A stretch of 64,000 nucleotides of DNA from Pseudomonas sp. 7P_10.2_Bac1. Lineage in GTDB: Bacteria > Pseudomonadota > Gammaproteobacteria > Pseudomonadales > Pseudomonadaceae. Location of the stretch: assembly GCF_025465935.1 (NCBI RefSeq), contig NZ_JANLNV010000023.1, positions 1-64,000 on the forward strand, given 5' to 3'. The translations under genes and the position numbers were made by a program. The notes beneath the pieces were generated by a model. That model worked only from the letters and a program-made list of their open reading frames with translations, did not search any database and was not told the origin of the DNA. This document shows, one piece after another, positions 28,964 through 38,905 of this stretch; the first letter of the stretch is position 1, and every line of letters starts with the position of its first letter.

Positions 28964-30628
28964 ATGGCGTACTACCGCACTCCTCACGACGTTACCGCTC
29001 TGCCCGCCTGGCAAGCGCTAAAACTGCACCGCGCCGACATGCAACATTTCAGCATGCGCGATGCCTTCAACAGCAACCCCAAGCGCTTTGAGGATTTCTC
29101 CTTAAGCAGCTGCGGGCTGTTTCTGGATTACTCGAAAAACCTGATCACCGATCAAACCCGCAACTTGCTGGTTAATCTGGCTAACGAGGCCGATCTCAAA
29201 AACGCGATCAAGTCGCTGTTCGAAGGCGACATCGTCAACGCATCCGAAGGTCGTCCAGCCCTGCACACTGCCCTGCGCCGTCCTGTGGCCGACAAGCTGT
29301 CGGTGAACGGCGTGAACATCATGCCGCAGGTGCATAAAGTCCTGAATCAAATGACCGAACTGGTCGGCAAGATTCACGACGGCCTGTGGCGCGGCTATAC
29401 CGAAAAGCCGATTACTGACGTGGTCAACATCGGTATTGGTGGCTCATTCCTCGGCCCGGAGTTGGTCTCTGAAGCGCTGCTTTCCTACGCGCAAAAAGGC
29501 GTGCGCTGCCACTATCTGGCGAACATCGACGGCAGTGAGTTCCACGAACTGACCGCAAAACTGCGTGCAGAAACCACGCTGTTCATCGTGTCCTCGAAAT
29601 CCTTCAACACCCTCGAAACCCTGAAAAACGCGCAAGCGGCACGGGCCTGGTACTTGGCTCAAGGCGGTTCGGAAGCTGAACTGCATCGCCACTTTATCGC
29701 GGTGTCGAGTAACAACGCGGCGGCCGTAGCGTTCGGTATTCGTGAAGAAAACATCTTCCCGATGTGGGACTGGGTGGGCGGTCGTTACTCGCTGTGGTCG
29801 GCCATTGGGTTGCCAATTGCGCTAGCGATCGGTATGTCCAACTTCAAAGAGCTGCTGTCCGGCGCCTACAGCATGGACCAGCACTTCCAGAACGCACCGT
29901 TCGAGCAAAACATGCCGGTGCTGATGGCCGCGCTGGGCGTGTGGTACGGCAACTTCTGGGGCGCACAAAGCCACGCGATCCTGCCGTACGACCACTACCT
30001 GCGCAACATCACCAAGCACTTGCAACAGCTGGACATGGAGTCCAACGGCAAGAGCGTGCGCCAGGACGGCACCCCGGTGTCGACCGATACCGGTCCGGTG
30101 ATCTGGGGCGGCGTGGGTTGTAACGGTCAGCACGCCTATCACCAGTTGCTGCACCAAGGCACCCTGCTGATTCCCGCGGACTTCATTGTGCCGATTGTCA
30201 GCTTCAACCCCGTGTCCGATCACCATCAGTGGCTGTACGCCAACTGCTTGTCGCAAAGCCAGGCCTTGATGCTGGGTAAAACCCGCGAAGAAGCCGAGGC
30301 AGAACTGCGCGACAAAGGCCTGGGCGAAGAAGAAGTGCAAAAGCTGGCGCCGCACAAGGTGATCCCGGGCAACCGCCCGAGCAACACCCTGGTGGTTGAA
30401 CGCATCAGCCCGCGCCGTCTGGGTGCGCTGGTGGCGCTGTACGAGCACAAGGTTTTTGTCCAAAGCGTTATATGGGGCATCAACGCATTCGACCAGTGGG
30501 GCGTAGAGCTGGGTAAAGAACTCGGCAAAGGCGTTTACAACCGCCTGACCGGTAACCTCGAAGAGCCAGCTGAAGACGCATCGACCCAAGGTCTGATCAA
30601 CTACTTCCGCGGCCGTCATCGCGGTTGA
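28964..30628 (+). CDS. pgi: Glucose-6-phosphate isomerase
   Basis: This 554-residue enzyme interconverts glucose-6-phosphate and fructose-6-phosphate. In pseudomonads, which lack phosphofructokinase, it mainly serves gluconeogenic and cyclic Entner-Doudoroff flux. SIS-domain motifs include [13 protein letters not shown] (about 155-167), the phosphate-binding [10 protein letters not shown] (about 210-219), the catalytic-glutamate region [12 protein letters not shown] (about 350-361) and [18 protein letters not shown] with its catalytic His (about 382-399). The ATG at 28964 matches the family; the open frame extends 34 codons upstream without similarity. Confidence 0.96.
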   Translation: MAYYRTPHDVTALPAWQALKLHRADMQHFSMRDAFNSNPKRFEDFSLSSCGLFLDYSKNLITDQTRNLLVNLANEADLKNAIKSLFEGDIVNASEGRPALHTALRRPVADKLSVNGVNIMPQVHKVLNQMTELVGKIHDGLWRGYTEKPITDVVNIGIGGSFLGPELVSEALLSYAQKGVRCHYLANIDGSEFHELTAKLRAETTLFIVSSKSFNTLETLKNAQAARAWYLAQGGSEAELHRHFIAVSSNNAAAVAFGIREENIFPMWDWVGGRYSLWSAIGLPIALAIGMSNFKELLSGAYSMDQHFQNAPFEQNMPVLMAALGVWYGNFWGAQSHAILPYDHYLRNITKHLQQLDMESNGKSVRQDGTPVSTDTGPVIWGGVGCNGQHAYHQLLHQGTLLIPADFIVPIVSFNPVSDHHQWLYANCLSQSQALMLGKTREEAEAELRDKGLGEEEVQKLAPHKVIPGNRPSNTLVVERISPRRLGALVALYEHKVFVQSVIWGINAFDQWGVELGKELGKGVYNRLTGNLEEPAEDASTQGLINYFRGRHRG

Positions 30629-30634
30629 TGGATA

Positions 30635-30661
30635 GCCGGCCAGTCTCCCCGACTGGCCGGC
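30635..30661 (+). repeat. Perfect 11-bp inverted repeat after pgi
   Basis: GCCGGCCAGTC and its exact complement are separated by five bases, seven bases after the pgi stop and 15 bases before the next start codon. There is no T-tract. It could be a terminator, an mRNA-stabilising hairpin, or a block to translation of the next gene. Confidence 0.6.
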
Positions 30662-30675
30662 ACAGCCGAGGCACC

Positions 30676-31545
30676 ATGGAATTTATTCGTCGCCCGATCG
30701 AACGCCAGATCATGAACCTGACCGGGCTTTCACTCGGTCGGCTCGACCTCGAAAACCCCAAAGGCGACCCTGGCCTGTTTGGACCCGATTCTCTCAGTTG
30801 GCGTGTGCACGGTGATTTCACCAGCATGCTGATTGGCGGCATCAGCGCCTTGATGCTGCAAGCCTTGCACCCGTTGGCTTTGGCCGGGGTGTGGGACCAC
30901 TCCAATTTCCGCCAGGACATGCTGGGCCGTTTGCGCCGTACCGGCCAGTTCATATCCGGCACCACCTTTGGCTCCACCCAGGATGCCAACTGGCTGATCG
31001 ACAAAGTGCGCACCATTCATTTGCAAGTGACGGGCACCGGGCTGGATGGCCGGCCATACGCCGCCAGCGACCCAGAACTGCTCACGTGGGTGCACGTGGC
31101 TGAAGTCAGCAACTTCTTGGCGGCGCATCTTCGCTACCGCAATCCGCACTTGTCTGATGAAGATCAAGACCAGTATTACGATGAAATTGCATCGGTCGCC
31201 GAACGCCTGGGCGCCAGGGACGTGCCGCGCTCGCGTCAGCAGGTTGCTCAGTATCTCGCGCGTGTTCGCCCGCAGTTGCTCTGCGATGAACGCAGCCACG
31301 AAGTGATTCGCTTGCTGCTCAATGCGCCCGCCCCCAGCCTGCTGGCCAAACCGTTCGGTGCGCTGATGATGCAGGCCGGGATTGATTTGTTGCCTGACTG
31401 GGCCAGCGATCAGCTTGGGCTTGTACAGCGCCCACTGACCCGCCAGTGCGTGCGCGCGGGTGTTAACAGTACCGCGCCAATTCTGCGCTGGGCTGTGCGC
31501 AACGGTTCGGTGCAGCGCGCACGGCGGCGAATGGGGCTTGGATGA
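30676..31545 (+). CDS. MpaB/DUF2236 family protein (oxygenase MpaB family)
   Basis: This 289-residue DUF2236 protein is of the family that includes fungal MpaB and the rubber-cleaving latex clearing protein. Those are b-type heme enzymes; a heme here is only inferred. The typical N-terminal region SWRVHGDFTSMLIGGISALMLQALHPLALAGVWDHSNF (about 37-74) is present, as is a WVHVAEVSNFLAAH segment near 140. There is no signal peptide. The ATG at 30676 follows GAGGCACC, a weak Shine-Dalgarno. In PAO1, as I recall, a different gene follows pgi, so this may be a lineage-specific neighbour. The substrate is unknown. Confidence 0.82.
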   Translation: MEFIRRPIERQIMNLTGLSLGRLDLENPKGDPGLFGPDSLSWRVHGDFTSMLIGGISALMLQALHPLALAGVWDHSNFRQDMLGRLRRTGQFISGTTFGSTQDANWLIDKVRTIHLQVTGTGLDGRPYAASDPELLTWVHVAEVSNFLAAHLRYRNPHLSDEDQDQYYDEIASVAERLGARDVPRSRQQVAQYLARVRPQLLCDERSHEVIRLLLNAPAPSLLAKPFGALMMQAGIDLLPDWASDQLGLVQRPLTRQCVRAGVNSTAPILRWAVRNGSVQRARRRMGLG

Positions 31546-31601
31546 TTGACCTCAGGGTCTGGTAAACTGCCGCGCCTTATCTGTCCCCCAAGGCGCCTCG
31601 C

Positions 31602-32615
31602 ATGTCTTCCTTGAATCAGGCGCTGCGCGCCGCCCTCGATAATCGCCACGATTTATTGGCTGAACTGCACTCGCAGGGCACTGACTGCTATCGCCTGTTC
31701 CATGGCAGCCAGGAAGGTGCGGGCGGCCTGACCATCGACCGCTACGGCCCTCAATTACTGGTGCAGAGCTTCCATCAGCGCCTTGAGCGCGCTGATTTGC
31801 TGCAACTGCATGCAGCTGTCAATCAGCATCTGGGCCTGGAACTTCTGCTCGTGTACAACGACCGCTCCCAGGGAAACTCACGCATTGATCGCGAAGACAC
31901 GGTGTACCGTGCCGAAGACGCCGCGCTGGAGGATATGATCGGCCACGAGTGGGGGCTGAACTACCGGGTGCGTGGACGTCATGCTGGCCAGGACCCCTTG
32001 CTGTTTCTGGACCTGCGCAACGCGCGCGGCTGGGTCAAGCAACACAGTGCGGGCAAGCGTGTGCTTAACCTCTTTGCCTACACCTGCGGCGTAGGTCTGA
32101 GCGCAGCGGCGGGCGGTGCCAGTGAGGTTTGCAACCTGGACTTTGCCGAGGGCAACCTGGCCGTTGGCCGTGAAAATGGCCTGCTGAACCCTGAATTGAA
32201 GAAGATGACCTTCGTTCAGTCTGACTACTTCGCCGCGATCCGCCAATTGGCCGGATTGCCGATTGTTCAGCGCCGTCACAAACTGCCGGCCTACCCCCGC
32301 CTCGACCAACGTGAATATGACTTGGTGCTGCTCGACCCACCTGCCTGGGCCAAAAGTGCTTTTGGCACCGTCGACTTGCTGCGTGACTATCAGAGCCTGC
32401 TTAAGCCAGCGGTCCTCACCACCGCCCAGGATGGTGTCCTGATCTGCTGCAACAACCTGGCAAAAGTCAGCATGGACGACTGGCGCGAACAAGTACTGCG
32501 CTGCGCCGAGAAGGCCGGCCGCCCCGTGCGCGACTGGCAAGTGCTGACGCCCGCATCGGACTTCCCGTCTATGGATAATCAGCCGCCGCTGAAAACGCTG
32601 ATTTTGCAGTTCTAA
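31602..32615 (+). CDS. RlmI-like class I SAM-dependent methyltransferase
   Basis: This 337-residue protein resembles the 23S rRNA m5C methyltransferase RlmI and its relatives. The substrate-binding half includes GGLTIDRYG (about 42-50). The Rossmann SAM site is at VLNLFAYTCGVGLSAAAGGASEV (about 153-175), and the catalytic-loop-like motif is VLLDPPAWAKSAFG (about 243-256). Both it and E. coli RlmI end with the catalytic domain, but this protein is about 60 residues shorter and lacks the full N-terminal PUA domain. The target RNA is therefore uncertain. Confidence 0.82.
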   Translation: MSSLNQALRAALDNRHDLLAELHSQGTDCYRLFHGSQEGAGGLTIDRYGPQLLVQSFHQRLERADLLQLHAAVNQHLGLELLLVYNDRSQGNSRIDREDTVYRAEDAALEDMIGHEWGLNYRVRGRHAGQDPLLFLDLRNARGWVKQHSAGKRVLNLFAYTCGVGLSAAAGGASEVCNLDFAEGNLAVGRENGLLNPELKKMTFVQSDYFAAIRQLAGLPIVQRRHKLPAYPRLDQREYDLVLLDPPAWAKSAFGTVDLLRDYQSLLKPAVLTTAQDGVLICCNNLAKVSMDDWREQVLRCAEKAGRPVRDWQVLTPASDFPSMDNQPPLKTLILQF

Positions 32616-32723
32616 ACGCCAGCAAAAAAGGGAAAAGTCCTGCCCAAAATTAGGCGCTCATATCGGAACCGGAAACGCGTGCCATACTCAAAGGCACTCC
32701 TGAACGTAAAGACGACGCCTCAC

Positions 32724-35648
32724 ATGCTCAAAGGATTGTTACGCGCCATTGGCGCAGTGTTAACGGCTATCGCGATTTATAGCGTGCTGGGCTTCTTTAT
32801 TTTGCCCGGCGTCGGCTTGCGCATCATTAATCAGCAGCTAGCCCACTACGCCACCGTCCCGGCCAAACTTGACCGACTGGAGTTCAATCCTTTCAGCCTG
32901 GAGCTGACGCTGTGGGGCTTGAGGGTCGGTGAACCCGGCAAGGAACAAGTCGGGTTCGAGCGCCTTTACACCAACCTGCAAGTCGACAGCTTGTGGACCA
33001 AAGCCCTGCACCTGACCGACGTGCAACTGGACAAGCCCAAGACCGAACTGCTGTTCAGCAAGGATGGCACCTTCAATCTGGCCCAACTGTTCAAATTACC
33101 GGCCAGCGAACCAACGCCTGACAACCCCGACAGCAAACCTTTCCCGGTGCGCATCGACAACATCAAACTCGCCGACGGCTACCTGCATTTCATCGATCAA
33201 CGCCCCAGTGAGCCGATCGAGTTTCTGTATGACTCGATGAACCTTGAGCTGAAAAACCTCAGCACCTTGCCCGAAGACAACGCCGATATGACCTTGGTCG
33301 CGATAGGTCCGGCAGGCGGCCGAATTGACTGGACCGGTACGCTGAGCCTGGTGCCTGTTGCATCCACGGGCAAGCTCACAGTTACCGACAGCCAAATGAA
33401 AGCCTGGTGGCCTTATGTGCGCGACGCGCTGCCATTGGCGCTTGAAGACGGCGTGGTGAATTTCAGCACCGATTACACGCTGAACCTGGCCAAGGACACA
33501 GAGCTGGTACTGAACAACCTGACCGCCAGCATTGCTCCTTTCAAGGTCAACGCTGCGGACGGCCGCCCACTGGTGCGCCTGGAACGTCTGGCGGTCAGCG
33601 ACACCACGGTCGACCTGGCCAAACAACAAGTGGTGGTCGGCAAGATCCAGAGCAACAACCTGGAGACTTGGGCAGCCCGGGAAAAAGATGGCCAGCTCGA
33701 TTGGCAAAAGCTGTTTGCCAGCCAACCCGTCAAACCGGCACCCAAAACTGACGACGTCGTAACCGTTGAGGCTCCAAAACCCACCCCGGCCGCGCCCAGC
33801 AAGCCGTGGCAAGTACTGCTCAAGGACGTTGAGCTGCGCGACTATCGCGTGCACCTGGCCGACAAGGAACCTAAAACACCGGTCGCGCTGGACGTCGGCC
33901 CGCTCAACCTGAACCTGAAAAACTTCGACAGCCTGAACCGGTCACCCTTCACGCTCACACTCGACACGGGTATTGGTAAACAGGGCAAGCTGACCGCCAG
34001 CGGTGATGTCAACTTGAGCCCCATCAGCGCGAAGCTCAAGGTCACCACCAAAGACATCGACCTGCGGGTCGCCCAGGCATACATCGACCCATTTATTCGC
34101 CTAGAACTGCGCAGCGGCATGCTCGACAGTGATCTGGCGGTCAATCTCAAAGGGGTCGAGCCGCTGGCCTTCACCGTAGAGGGCCGTGCCCAGGTAGACC
34201 AACTGCACACCCTGGACACGATGAAGAACCGCGACTTCCTGAAATGGCAGCGGTTGGTACTTGAAGACCTGAACTACCAGCATGACGCCAGCCTGTCGAT
34301 TGCCAAGGTCAATCTGACACAGCCTTATGTGCGCTTCATGATCAATGATGATCGCACCACCAACATCGATGACCTGTTAATCCCGCAAGCCCCCGACAAA
34401 GGCGCCAAAGGCCCAGCCAAACCGGCGACGGCCGCCAGCAAGCCCTTGGCGATTCATGTAGGTGGGATCGCGATCAATGATGGCTCGGCGAACTTCGCCG
34501 ACTTTACCCTGACACCGTTCTTCGCCACCGCCATCCAACAGCTCAACGGTCAGATTGGCACCATTGATAGTCGCCAGGCCAAACCGGCCAGCGTGAATGT
34601 GGCGGGAAAGGTTGACCGCTATGCACCGGTCACGATCAAGGGCAGCGTCAATCCTTTTGACCCAATGGCCAGTCTCGACATCGCCACCAGCTTCAAACGT
34701 GTCGAGCTAACCACATTGACGCCCTACTCCGGCAAGTTTGCCGGGTATCGGATTCGTAAAGGGCGCCTGAGCCTGGATCTGCACTACTTGATCACTCAAG
34801 GCCAGCTCAAGGCTGAAAACAAGGTGGTGATTGAACAATTGCAACTGGGCGAGAAGGTCGACAGCCCTGACGCCGTCAACCTGCCGCTGAAACTGGCGGT
34901 GGCCTTGCTTAAAGACACCAACGGTACGATCTCGATCGAACTGCCAGTGACAGGCGATCTGAACAATCCGCAGTTCAGTGTGATGCCGATTGTTTGGCAG
35001 ACCCTGCGCAATCTGGTCCTGCGTGCGGCGCAAGCACCGTTCAAGTTCATTGCCGGCCTGGTCACCGGCGGTGGTTCAGAAGACCTCGGTACCGTGTCAT
35101 TCGCACCGGGCTCCAGCGATCTGAACCCAGATGCACAAAAAGCTCTGATCACGCTGGCCGAGGCTTTGAAACAACGCCCGGCCTTGCGCTTGGAAATTGA
35201 AGGCACGGCTGCCCGCAGCAGTGACGGTCCACTGATTGCGCAAGAGCGACTGGAGCGTGAGTATCAGTACAACTACTACAAAATCCTCCAGCGCCGCGGT
35301 GACAAGGTCCCAGCCAGCGCAGGGCTGCTGAAGGTTCCAGACGATGAAAAAGGGCCGTTGCTGGAAGGTATCTACCGCGCACGGCTCAAACAACAGCCAC
35401 CTGCTGAGTGGACCCAGCTGAGCCGCGACGAACGTGCGGCCAGGATGAGTGCCGCATTGATCGATTTCTGGAGCAAGAGCGATGTGCTCTTGCGTCAACT
35501 GGGCCAAGAGCGGGCGAGCAGCATCAAGGACTATCTGGTCGATAAAGGCGGCCTGGCTGACGAGCGCGTGTACTTCATCGACGCCACACTGGGTGAAGCC
35601 GAAAGCGATGGCCGGATAATTTCACCGCTGCATTTGGACAGTGAGTAA
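32724..35648 (+). CDS. Large DUF748/AsmA-like envelope protein
   Basis: This 974-residue protein has an N-terminal membrane anchor (about residues 8-30) followed by a very long extracytoplasmic region of the DUF748 type, related to AsmA/TamB-like repeating beta-groove proteins proposed to move phospholipids between membranes. A Pro/Ala/Lys-rich linker lies near 348-370 and another near 560-580. The region around 790-840 (SFAPGSSDLNPDAQKALITLAEAL) resembles the start of an OmpA-C-like peptidoglycan-associated domain. The ATG at 32724 is chosen because hydrophobic signal-anchor residues follow directly. Lipid transport is inference from the superfamily. Confidence 0.8.
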   Translation: MLKGLLRAIGAVLTAIAIYSVLGFFILPGVGLRIINQQLAHYATVPAKLDRLEFNPFSLELTLWGLRVGEPGKEQVGFERLYTNLQVDSLWTKALHLTDVQLDKPKTELLFSKDGTFNLAQLFKLPASEPTPDNPDSKPFPVRIDNIKLADGYLHFIDQRPSEPIEFLYDSMNLELKNLSTLPEDNADMTLVAIGPAGGRIDWTGTLSLVPVASTGKLTVTDSQMKAWWPYVRDALPLALEDGVVNFSTDYTLNLAKDTELVLNNLTASIAPFKVNAADGRPLVRLERLAVSDTTVDLAKQQVVVGKIQSNNLETWAAREKDGQLDWQKLFASQPVKPAPKTDDVVTVEAPKPTPAAPSKPWQVLLKDVELRDYRVHLADKEPKTPVALDVGPLNLNLKNFDSLNRSPFTLTLDTGIGKQGKLTASGDVNLSPISAKLKVTTKDIDLRVAQAYIDPFIRLELRSGMLDSDLAVNLKGVEPLAFTVEGRAQVDQLHTLDTMKNRDFLKWQRLVLEDLNYQHDASLSIAKVNLTQPYVRFMINDDRTTNIDDLLIPQAPDKGAKGPAKPATAASKPLAIHVGGIAINDGSANFADFTLTPFFATAIQQLNGQIGTIDSRQAKPASVNVAGKVDRYAPVTIKGSVNPFDPMASLDIATSFKRVELTTLTPYSGKFAGYRIRKGRLSLDLHYLITQGQLKAENKVVIEQLQLGEKVDSPDAVNLPLKLAVALLKDTNGTISIELPVTGDLNNPQFSVMPIVWQTLRNLVLRAAQAPFKFIAGLVTGGGSEDLGTVSFAPGSSDLNPDAQKALITLAEALKQRPALRLEIEGTAARSSDGPLIAQERLEREYQYNYYKILQRRGDKVPASAGLLKVPDDEKGPLLEGIYRARLKQQPPAEWTQLSRDERAARMSAALIDFWSKSDVLLRQLGQERASSIKDYLVDKGGLADERVYFIDATLGEAESDGRIISPLHLDSE

Positions 35649-35665
35649 GGCATCAACCTGCGTGA

Positions 35666-35780
35666 GCTGCGATCTGTTTAACCGGCCAAAAGATCGCAGC
35701 CTTGGTGCCTCGGCAGCGCCTGCGACACATCTGTTCCCGCCATCCACCTCGCCCCAGGGTGGTGTCGTAGACTGCGATCT
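35666..35780. repeat. REP-like repeats with the GCTGCGATCT unit
   Basis: GCTGCGATCT (35666-35675) and its exact inverse AGATCGCAGC (35691-35700) form a hairpin. A further partial copy, ACTGCGATCT, is at 35771-35780. The unit resembles extragenic palindromes common in fluorescent pseudomonads. Copy number elsewhere in the genome cannot be seen here. Confidence 0.6.
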
Positions 35781-35803
35781 TGGGGTTGGCCCTGCAAAAT
35801 AGA

Positions 35804-35834
35804 ACAGCCCCCGGCGCACTACGCCGGGGGCTGT
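35804..35834 (-). terminator. Thirteen-bp GC-rich hairpin, probable terminator of the BON gene
   Basis: ACAGCCCCCGGCG and its complement are separated by five bases. On the minus strand the stem is followed by TCTATTTT, which fits intrinsic termination about 105 bases past the BON gene stop. Confidence 0.7.
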
Positions 35835-35940
35835 AATGACCACTTCCGTGTGGCCGTCGCATGAACCTATTCTGAAAGCTGCAGGCGTAACGCTTAAATC
35901 ACCTGCTCCTGCTTTCCCCCGGCTCTACGAATTAGCGTGA

Positions 35941-36294
35941 TTACTCTGCTTTCAGACCATCGGCCGAAACAGCTTTAACACCTTTGATCTTCTTGGTGAT
36001 ATCGACAGCGATTTTCTTTTGCGCTTCAGTGACCGCTACTGTCGAGGACAGGGAAACCACGCCTTTGTTGGTTTCTACCTTGATGTCCGAACCTGGAATG
36101 CCCTTCTCGGTCAGCAGGTCAGATTTAACTTTGGTCGTGATCCAGGTATCAGAAGTAGCTTCCTTGGCTTTGGTGACTTCACCAGCAGCCACGACCATCG
36201 GCGCCTGAGTAGTTGCTTGAGCAGCGAACGCAGCATTGGCCAGGGTCAAGGTCAGAGCGGTGGCAGTTGCGGCAGCAATAGCGAACTTCTTCAT
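35941..36294 (-). CDS. Periplasmic BON-domain protein (OsmY-like)
   Basis: This 117-residue secreted protein has a signal peptide (about residues 1-24, ending AAFAAQA) and one BON domain (about 46-115) with the typical pattern TWITTKVKSDLLTEKGIPGSDIKVETNKGVVSLSSTV. BON domains are thought to bind phospholipid or peptidoglycan-linked surfaces, and OsmY-type members are stress-induced chaperone-like proteins. It sits between the DUF748 gene and pnp. A -24/-12 sigma-54 element lies 66-80 bp upstream, suggesting activator-dependent expression. Exact function is unknown. Confidence 0.9.
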   Translation of the reverse strand: MKKFAIAAATATALTLTLANAAFAAQATTQAPMVVAAGEVTKAKEATSDTWITTKVKSDLLTEKGIPGSDIKVETNKGVVSLSSTVAVTEAQKKIAVDITKKIKGVKAVSADGLKAE

Positions 36295-36359
36295 ACAAGT
36301 AACTCCTGTCTTCTTAAAAATCTGCGCCGTGTCACAGCAGCAGGGTTATCAGTACCAGT

Positions 36360-36374
36360 GCAGGGCCTGTGCCA
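36360..36374 (-). promoter_or_regulatory. Candidate sigma-54 promoter of the BON-domain gene
   Basis: On the minus strand TGGCACAGGCCCTGC has GG and GC exactly ten bases apart, matching the -24/-12 consensus. The predicted start near 36348 leaves a leader of about 54 bases before the ATG. No activator site was identified. Confidence 0.65.
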
Positions 36375-36525
36375 ACTTTTTAAAAGAATAAAATCCTTAA
36401 AAATCAGATAGTTATGATCTCATCATTTTGGGCAGATCGTGCAGATTGCATGACGCCACTCAAAACAGCATGCAAGTTGCGGCTTTTCGATCATGGCCTT
36501 TTGCACTGCCTATTACTGTAGACAT

Positions 36526-36553
36526 AAAAAAAGGATCCCGAAGGATCCTTTTT
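36526..36553 (-). terminator. Rho-independent terminator of pnp
   Basis: GGATCC-TTCG-GGATCC on the minus strand is flanked by A and T runs, giving a stem extendable to 11 pairs with a T7 tail, 22 bases past the pnp stop. Confidence 0.93.
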
Positions 36554-36574
36554 CAAAGCAGGTGTCTGCAGCGA

Positions 36575-38680
36575 TTAAGCTTGCGACGCCTTGGCAGCCG
36601 CTACGTCCTTGATGGACAGCTTGATACGGCCGCGGTTGTCCACGTCCAGCACCAGCACTTCAACTTCCTGACCTTCTTTCAGAATGTCAGTCACTTTCTC
36701 AACACGAGCGTCGCTCAGCATCGAAATGTGAACCAGGCCGTCTTTGCCTGGCAGGATGTTGACGAATGCGCCGAAGTCGACGATGCGCTCAACCTTACCT
36801 ACGTAGATTTTGCCGATTTCAGCTTCAGCAGTGATGCTCAGAACGCGCTGACGCGCTGCTTCTGCTGCTTCTTTGGACTCACCGAAGATCTTGATCGAAC
36901 CGTCGTCTTCGATGTCGATCGAAGCCTTGGTTTCTTCACAGATTGCACGGATGGTCGCGCCACCTTTACCGATAACATCACGGATTTTGTCGGTGTCGAT
37001 TTTCATCGCGATCATGGTCGGCGCGTTAGCCGACAGCTCGTTACGCGACTGACCGATGATCTGGTTCATCTGGCCCAGGATGTTCAGGCGAGCTTCCAGG
37101 GCTTGGCCCAGGGCGATCTCCATGATTTCCTCGGTGATGCCCTTGATCTTGATGTCCATCTGCAGCGCGGTAACACCTTTGGAGGTACCGGCTACTTTGA
37201 AGTCCATGTCGCCCAGGTGGTCTTCGTCGCCCAGAATGTCGGTCAGAACGGCAAACTTCTCGCCTTCCTTAACCAAGCCCATGGCGATACCGGCTACCGG
37301 AGCCTTCATCGGTACGCCCGCGTCCATCAGTGCCAGGGATGCACCGCAAACCGAAGCCATGGAGCTGGAACCGTTGGACTCGGTGATTTCCGAAACAACA
37401 CGGATGGTGTACGGGAACACGTCAGCTTCAGGCAGCATGGCCTGAACCGAGCGGCGAGCCAGGCGGCCGTGACCGATTTCGCGACGACCAGCGCCACCCA
37501 TGCGACCACATTCACCTACCGAGAACGGAGGGAAGTTGTAGTGCAGCATGAACGGGTCTTTTTTCTCGCCTTCAAGGGTGTCCAGCAGTTGTGCATCACG
37601 GGCAGTGCCCAGCGTTGCAACGACCAGAGCCTGGGTTTCACCACGGGTGAACAGCGCCGAACCGTGAGTTTTTGGCAGTACGCCAACTTCGATGTTCAGA
37701 GGGCGAACAGTCTTGGTGTCACGGCCATCGATACGCGGCTTGCCGTTAACGATGTTTTCGCGAACGGTGCGATATTCGATTTCACCGAAGGCAGCTTTGA
37801 CGTCGCTGGCAGAAGGCTGACCTTCTTCACCGGACAGTTTGGCAACCACTTGGTCTTTCAATTCACCCAGGCGAGCGTAACGGTCAGCCTTGACGGTGAT
37901 GGTGTAAGCCTGGGAGATCGCTTCGCCGAACTCGGAGCGGATAGCGCCCAGCAGGTCGGTGGCTTCTGGAGCAGCAGCCCAGTCCCAAGTCGGTTTGGCA
38001 GCTTCTGCAGCCAGCTCTTTAACCGCCTGGATTACCACTTGGAATTCATCGTGAGCGAACAGTACCGCGCCCAGCATCTGGTCTTCGGTCAGCTCTTTGG
38101 CTTCCGATTCAACCATCAATACGGCTTCCGACGTACCGGCAACTACCATGTCCAGGCTCGAGGCCGCCAGTTGCTCGTAGGTCGGGTTCAACAGGTAGCC
38201 GGTGCTTTCGTGGTAAGCAACGCGCGCTGCGCCGATTGGACCATCGAAAGGAATACCGGAAATGGCCAGTGCAGCCGAAGTACCGATCATCGCAGCGATG
38301 TCCGGATCGGTTTTCTTGCTGGTGGACAGAACGGTGCAGACAACCTGCACTTCGTTCATGAAACCTTCCGGGAACAGTGGACGGATCGGGCGGTCAATCA
38401 AACGCGAGGTCAGGGTTTCTTTTTCGGAAGGGCGACCTTCACGCTTGAAGAAACCGCCTGGGATTTTACCCGCAGCGTAGGTTTTTTCCTGGTAGTGAAC
38501 AGACAGAGGGAAGAAGCCCTTGCCTGGATCAGCTTGCTTGGCACCTACAACCGTCACCAATACGCTGACGTCGTCGTCAACGGTGACCAATACTGCGCCG
38601 GAAGCCTGACGGGCGATACGGCCAGTCTCGAGGGTGACGGTCGACTGACCGAACTGGAATTTTTTGATAACCGGGTTCAC
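36575..38680 (-). CDS. pnp: Polyribonucleotide nucleotidyltransferase (PNPase)
   Basis: This 701-residue phosphorolytic 3'-5' exoribonuclease is a core part of the RNA degradosome. Two RNase PH domains occupy about residues 1-210 and 310-540, separated by an all-helical domain. A KH domain follows ([15 protein letters not shown], about 560-575) and then an S1 domain ([30 protein letters not shown], about 624-653). It lies downstream of rpsO, as in E. coli. It degrades tails made by PcnB, whose gene is also in this window. The length is standard. Confidence 0.97.
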   Translation of the reverse strand: MNPVIKKFQFGQSTVTLETGRIARQASGAVLVTVDDDVSVLVTVVGAKQADPGKGFFPLSVHYQEKTYAAGKIPGGFFKREGRPSEKETLTSRLIDRPIRPLFPEGFMNEVQVVCTVLSTSKKTDPDIAAMIGTSAALAISGIPFDGPIGAARVAYHESTGYLLNPTYEQLAASSLDMVVAGTSEAVLMVESEAKELTEDQMLGAVLFAHDEFQVVIQAVKELAAEAAKPTWDWAAAPEATDLLGAIRSEFGEAISQAYTITVKADRYARLGELKDQVVAKLSGEEGQPSASDVKAAFGEIEYRTVRENIVNGKPRIDGRDTKTVRPLNIEVGVLPKTHGSALFTRGETQALVVATLGTARDAQLLDTLEGEKKDPFMLHYNFPPFSVGECGRMGGAGRREIGHGRLARRSVQAMLPEADVFPYTIRVVSEITESNGSSSMASVCGASLALMDAGVPMKAPVAGIAMGLVKEGEKFAVLTDILGDEDHLGDMDFKVAGTSKGVTALQMDIKIKGITEEIMEIALGQALEARLNILGQMNQIIGQSRNELSANAPTMIAMKIDTDKIRDVIGKGGATIRAICEETKASIDIEDDGSIKIFGESKEAAEAARQRVLSITAEAEIGKIYVGKVERIVDFGAFVNILPGKDGLVHISMLSDARVEKVTDILKEGQEVEVLVLDVDNRGRIKLSIKDVAAAKASQA

Positions 38681-38850
38681 GGTGTCCTACCTTCTCTTTG
38701 TGACTCTTGGGGAACGGGTTTCTTGCGAAAAACGTGTGCACCGCCGGGACGTGCCCGACTCAAGATGCTTACGAAAACAGCCTCGCGGGTGAGCTTTCGT
38801 AAGAATCCGTCTGGTCCAGATAAAACTTGAGGCTGGAAGCCTGCCGCACG

Positions 38851-38869
38851 CCTGCGGGAAACCCGCAGG
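38851..38869 (-). repeat. Hairpin between rpsO and pnp
   Basis: CCTGCGGG and CCCGCAGG are separated by three bases, 37 bases past the rpsO stop, without a T-tract. In E. coli the rpsO-pnp spacer contains a terminator and an RNase III-processed hairpin; this stem may play one of those roles. Confidence 0.5.
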
Positions 38870-38905
38870 TGCATGACAGACAACCAGCCTCTAGCAACAT
38901 CGCTA

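Noticed and set aside
36428..38830. An 800-codon open frame antisense to pnp
   Set aside because: It lies opposite a universally conserved gene with all PNPase domains; the antisense translation has no family features and no plausible ribosome-binding site.
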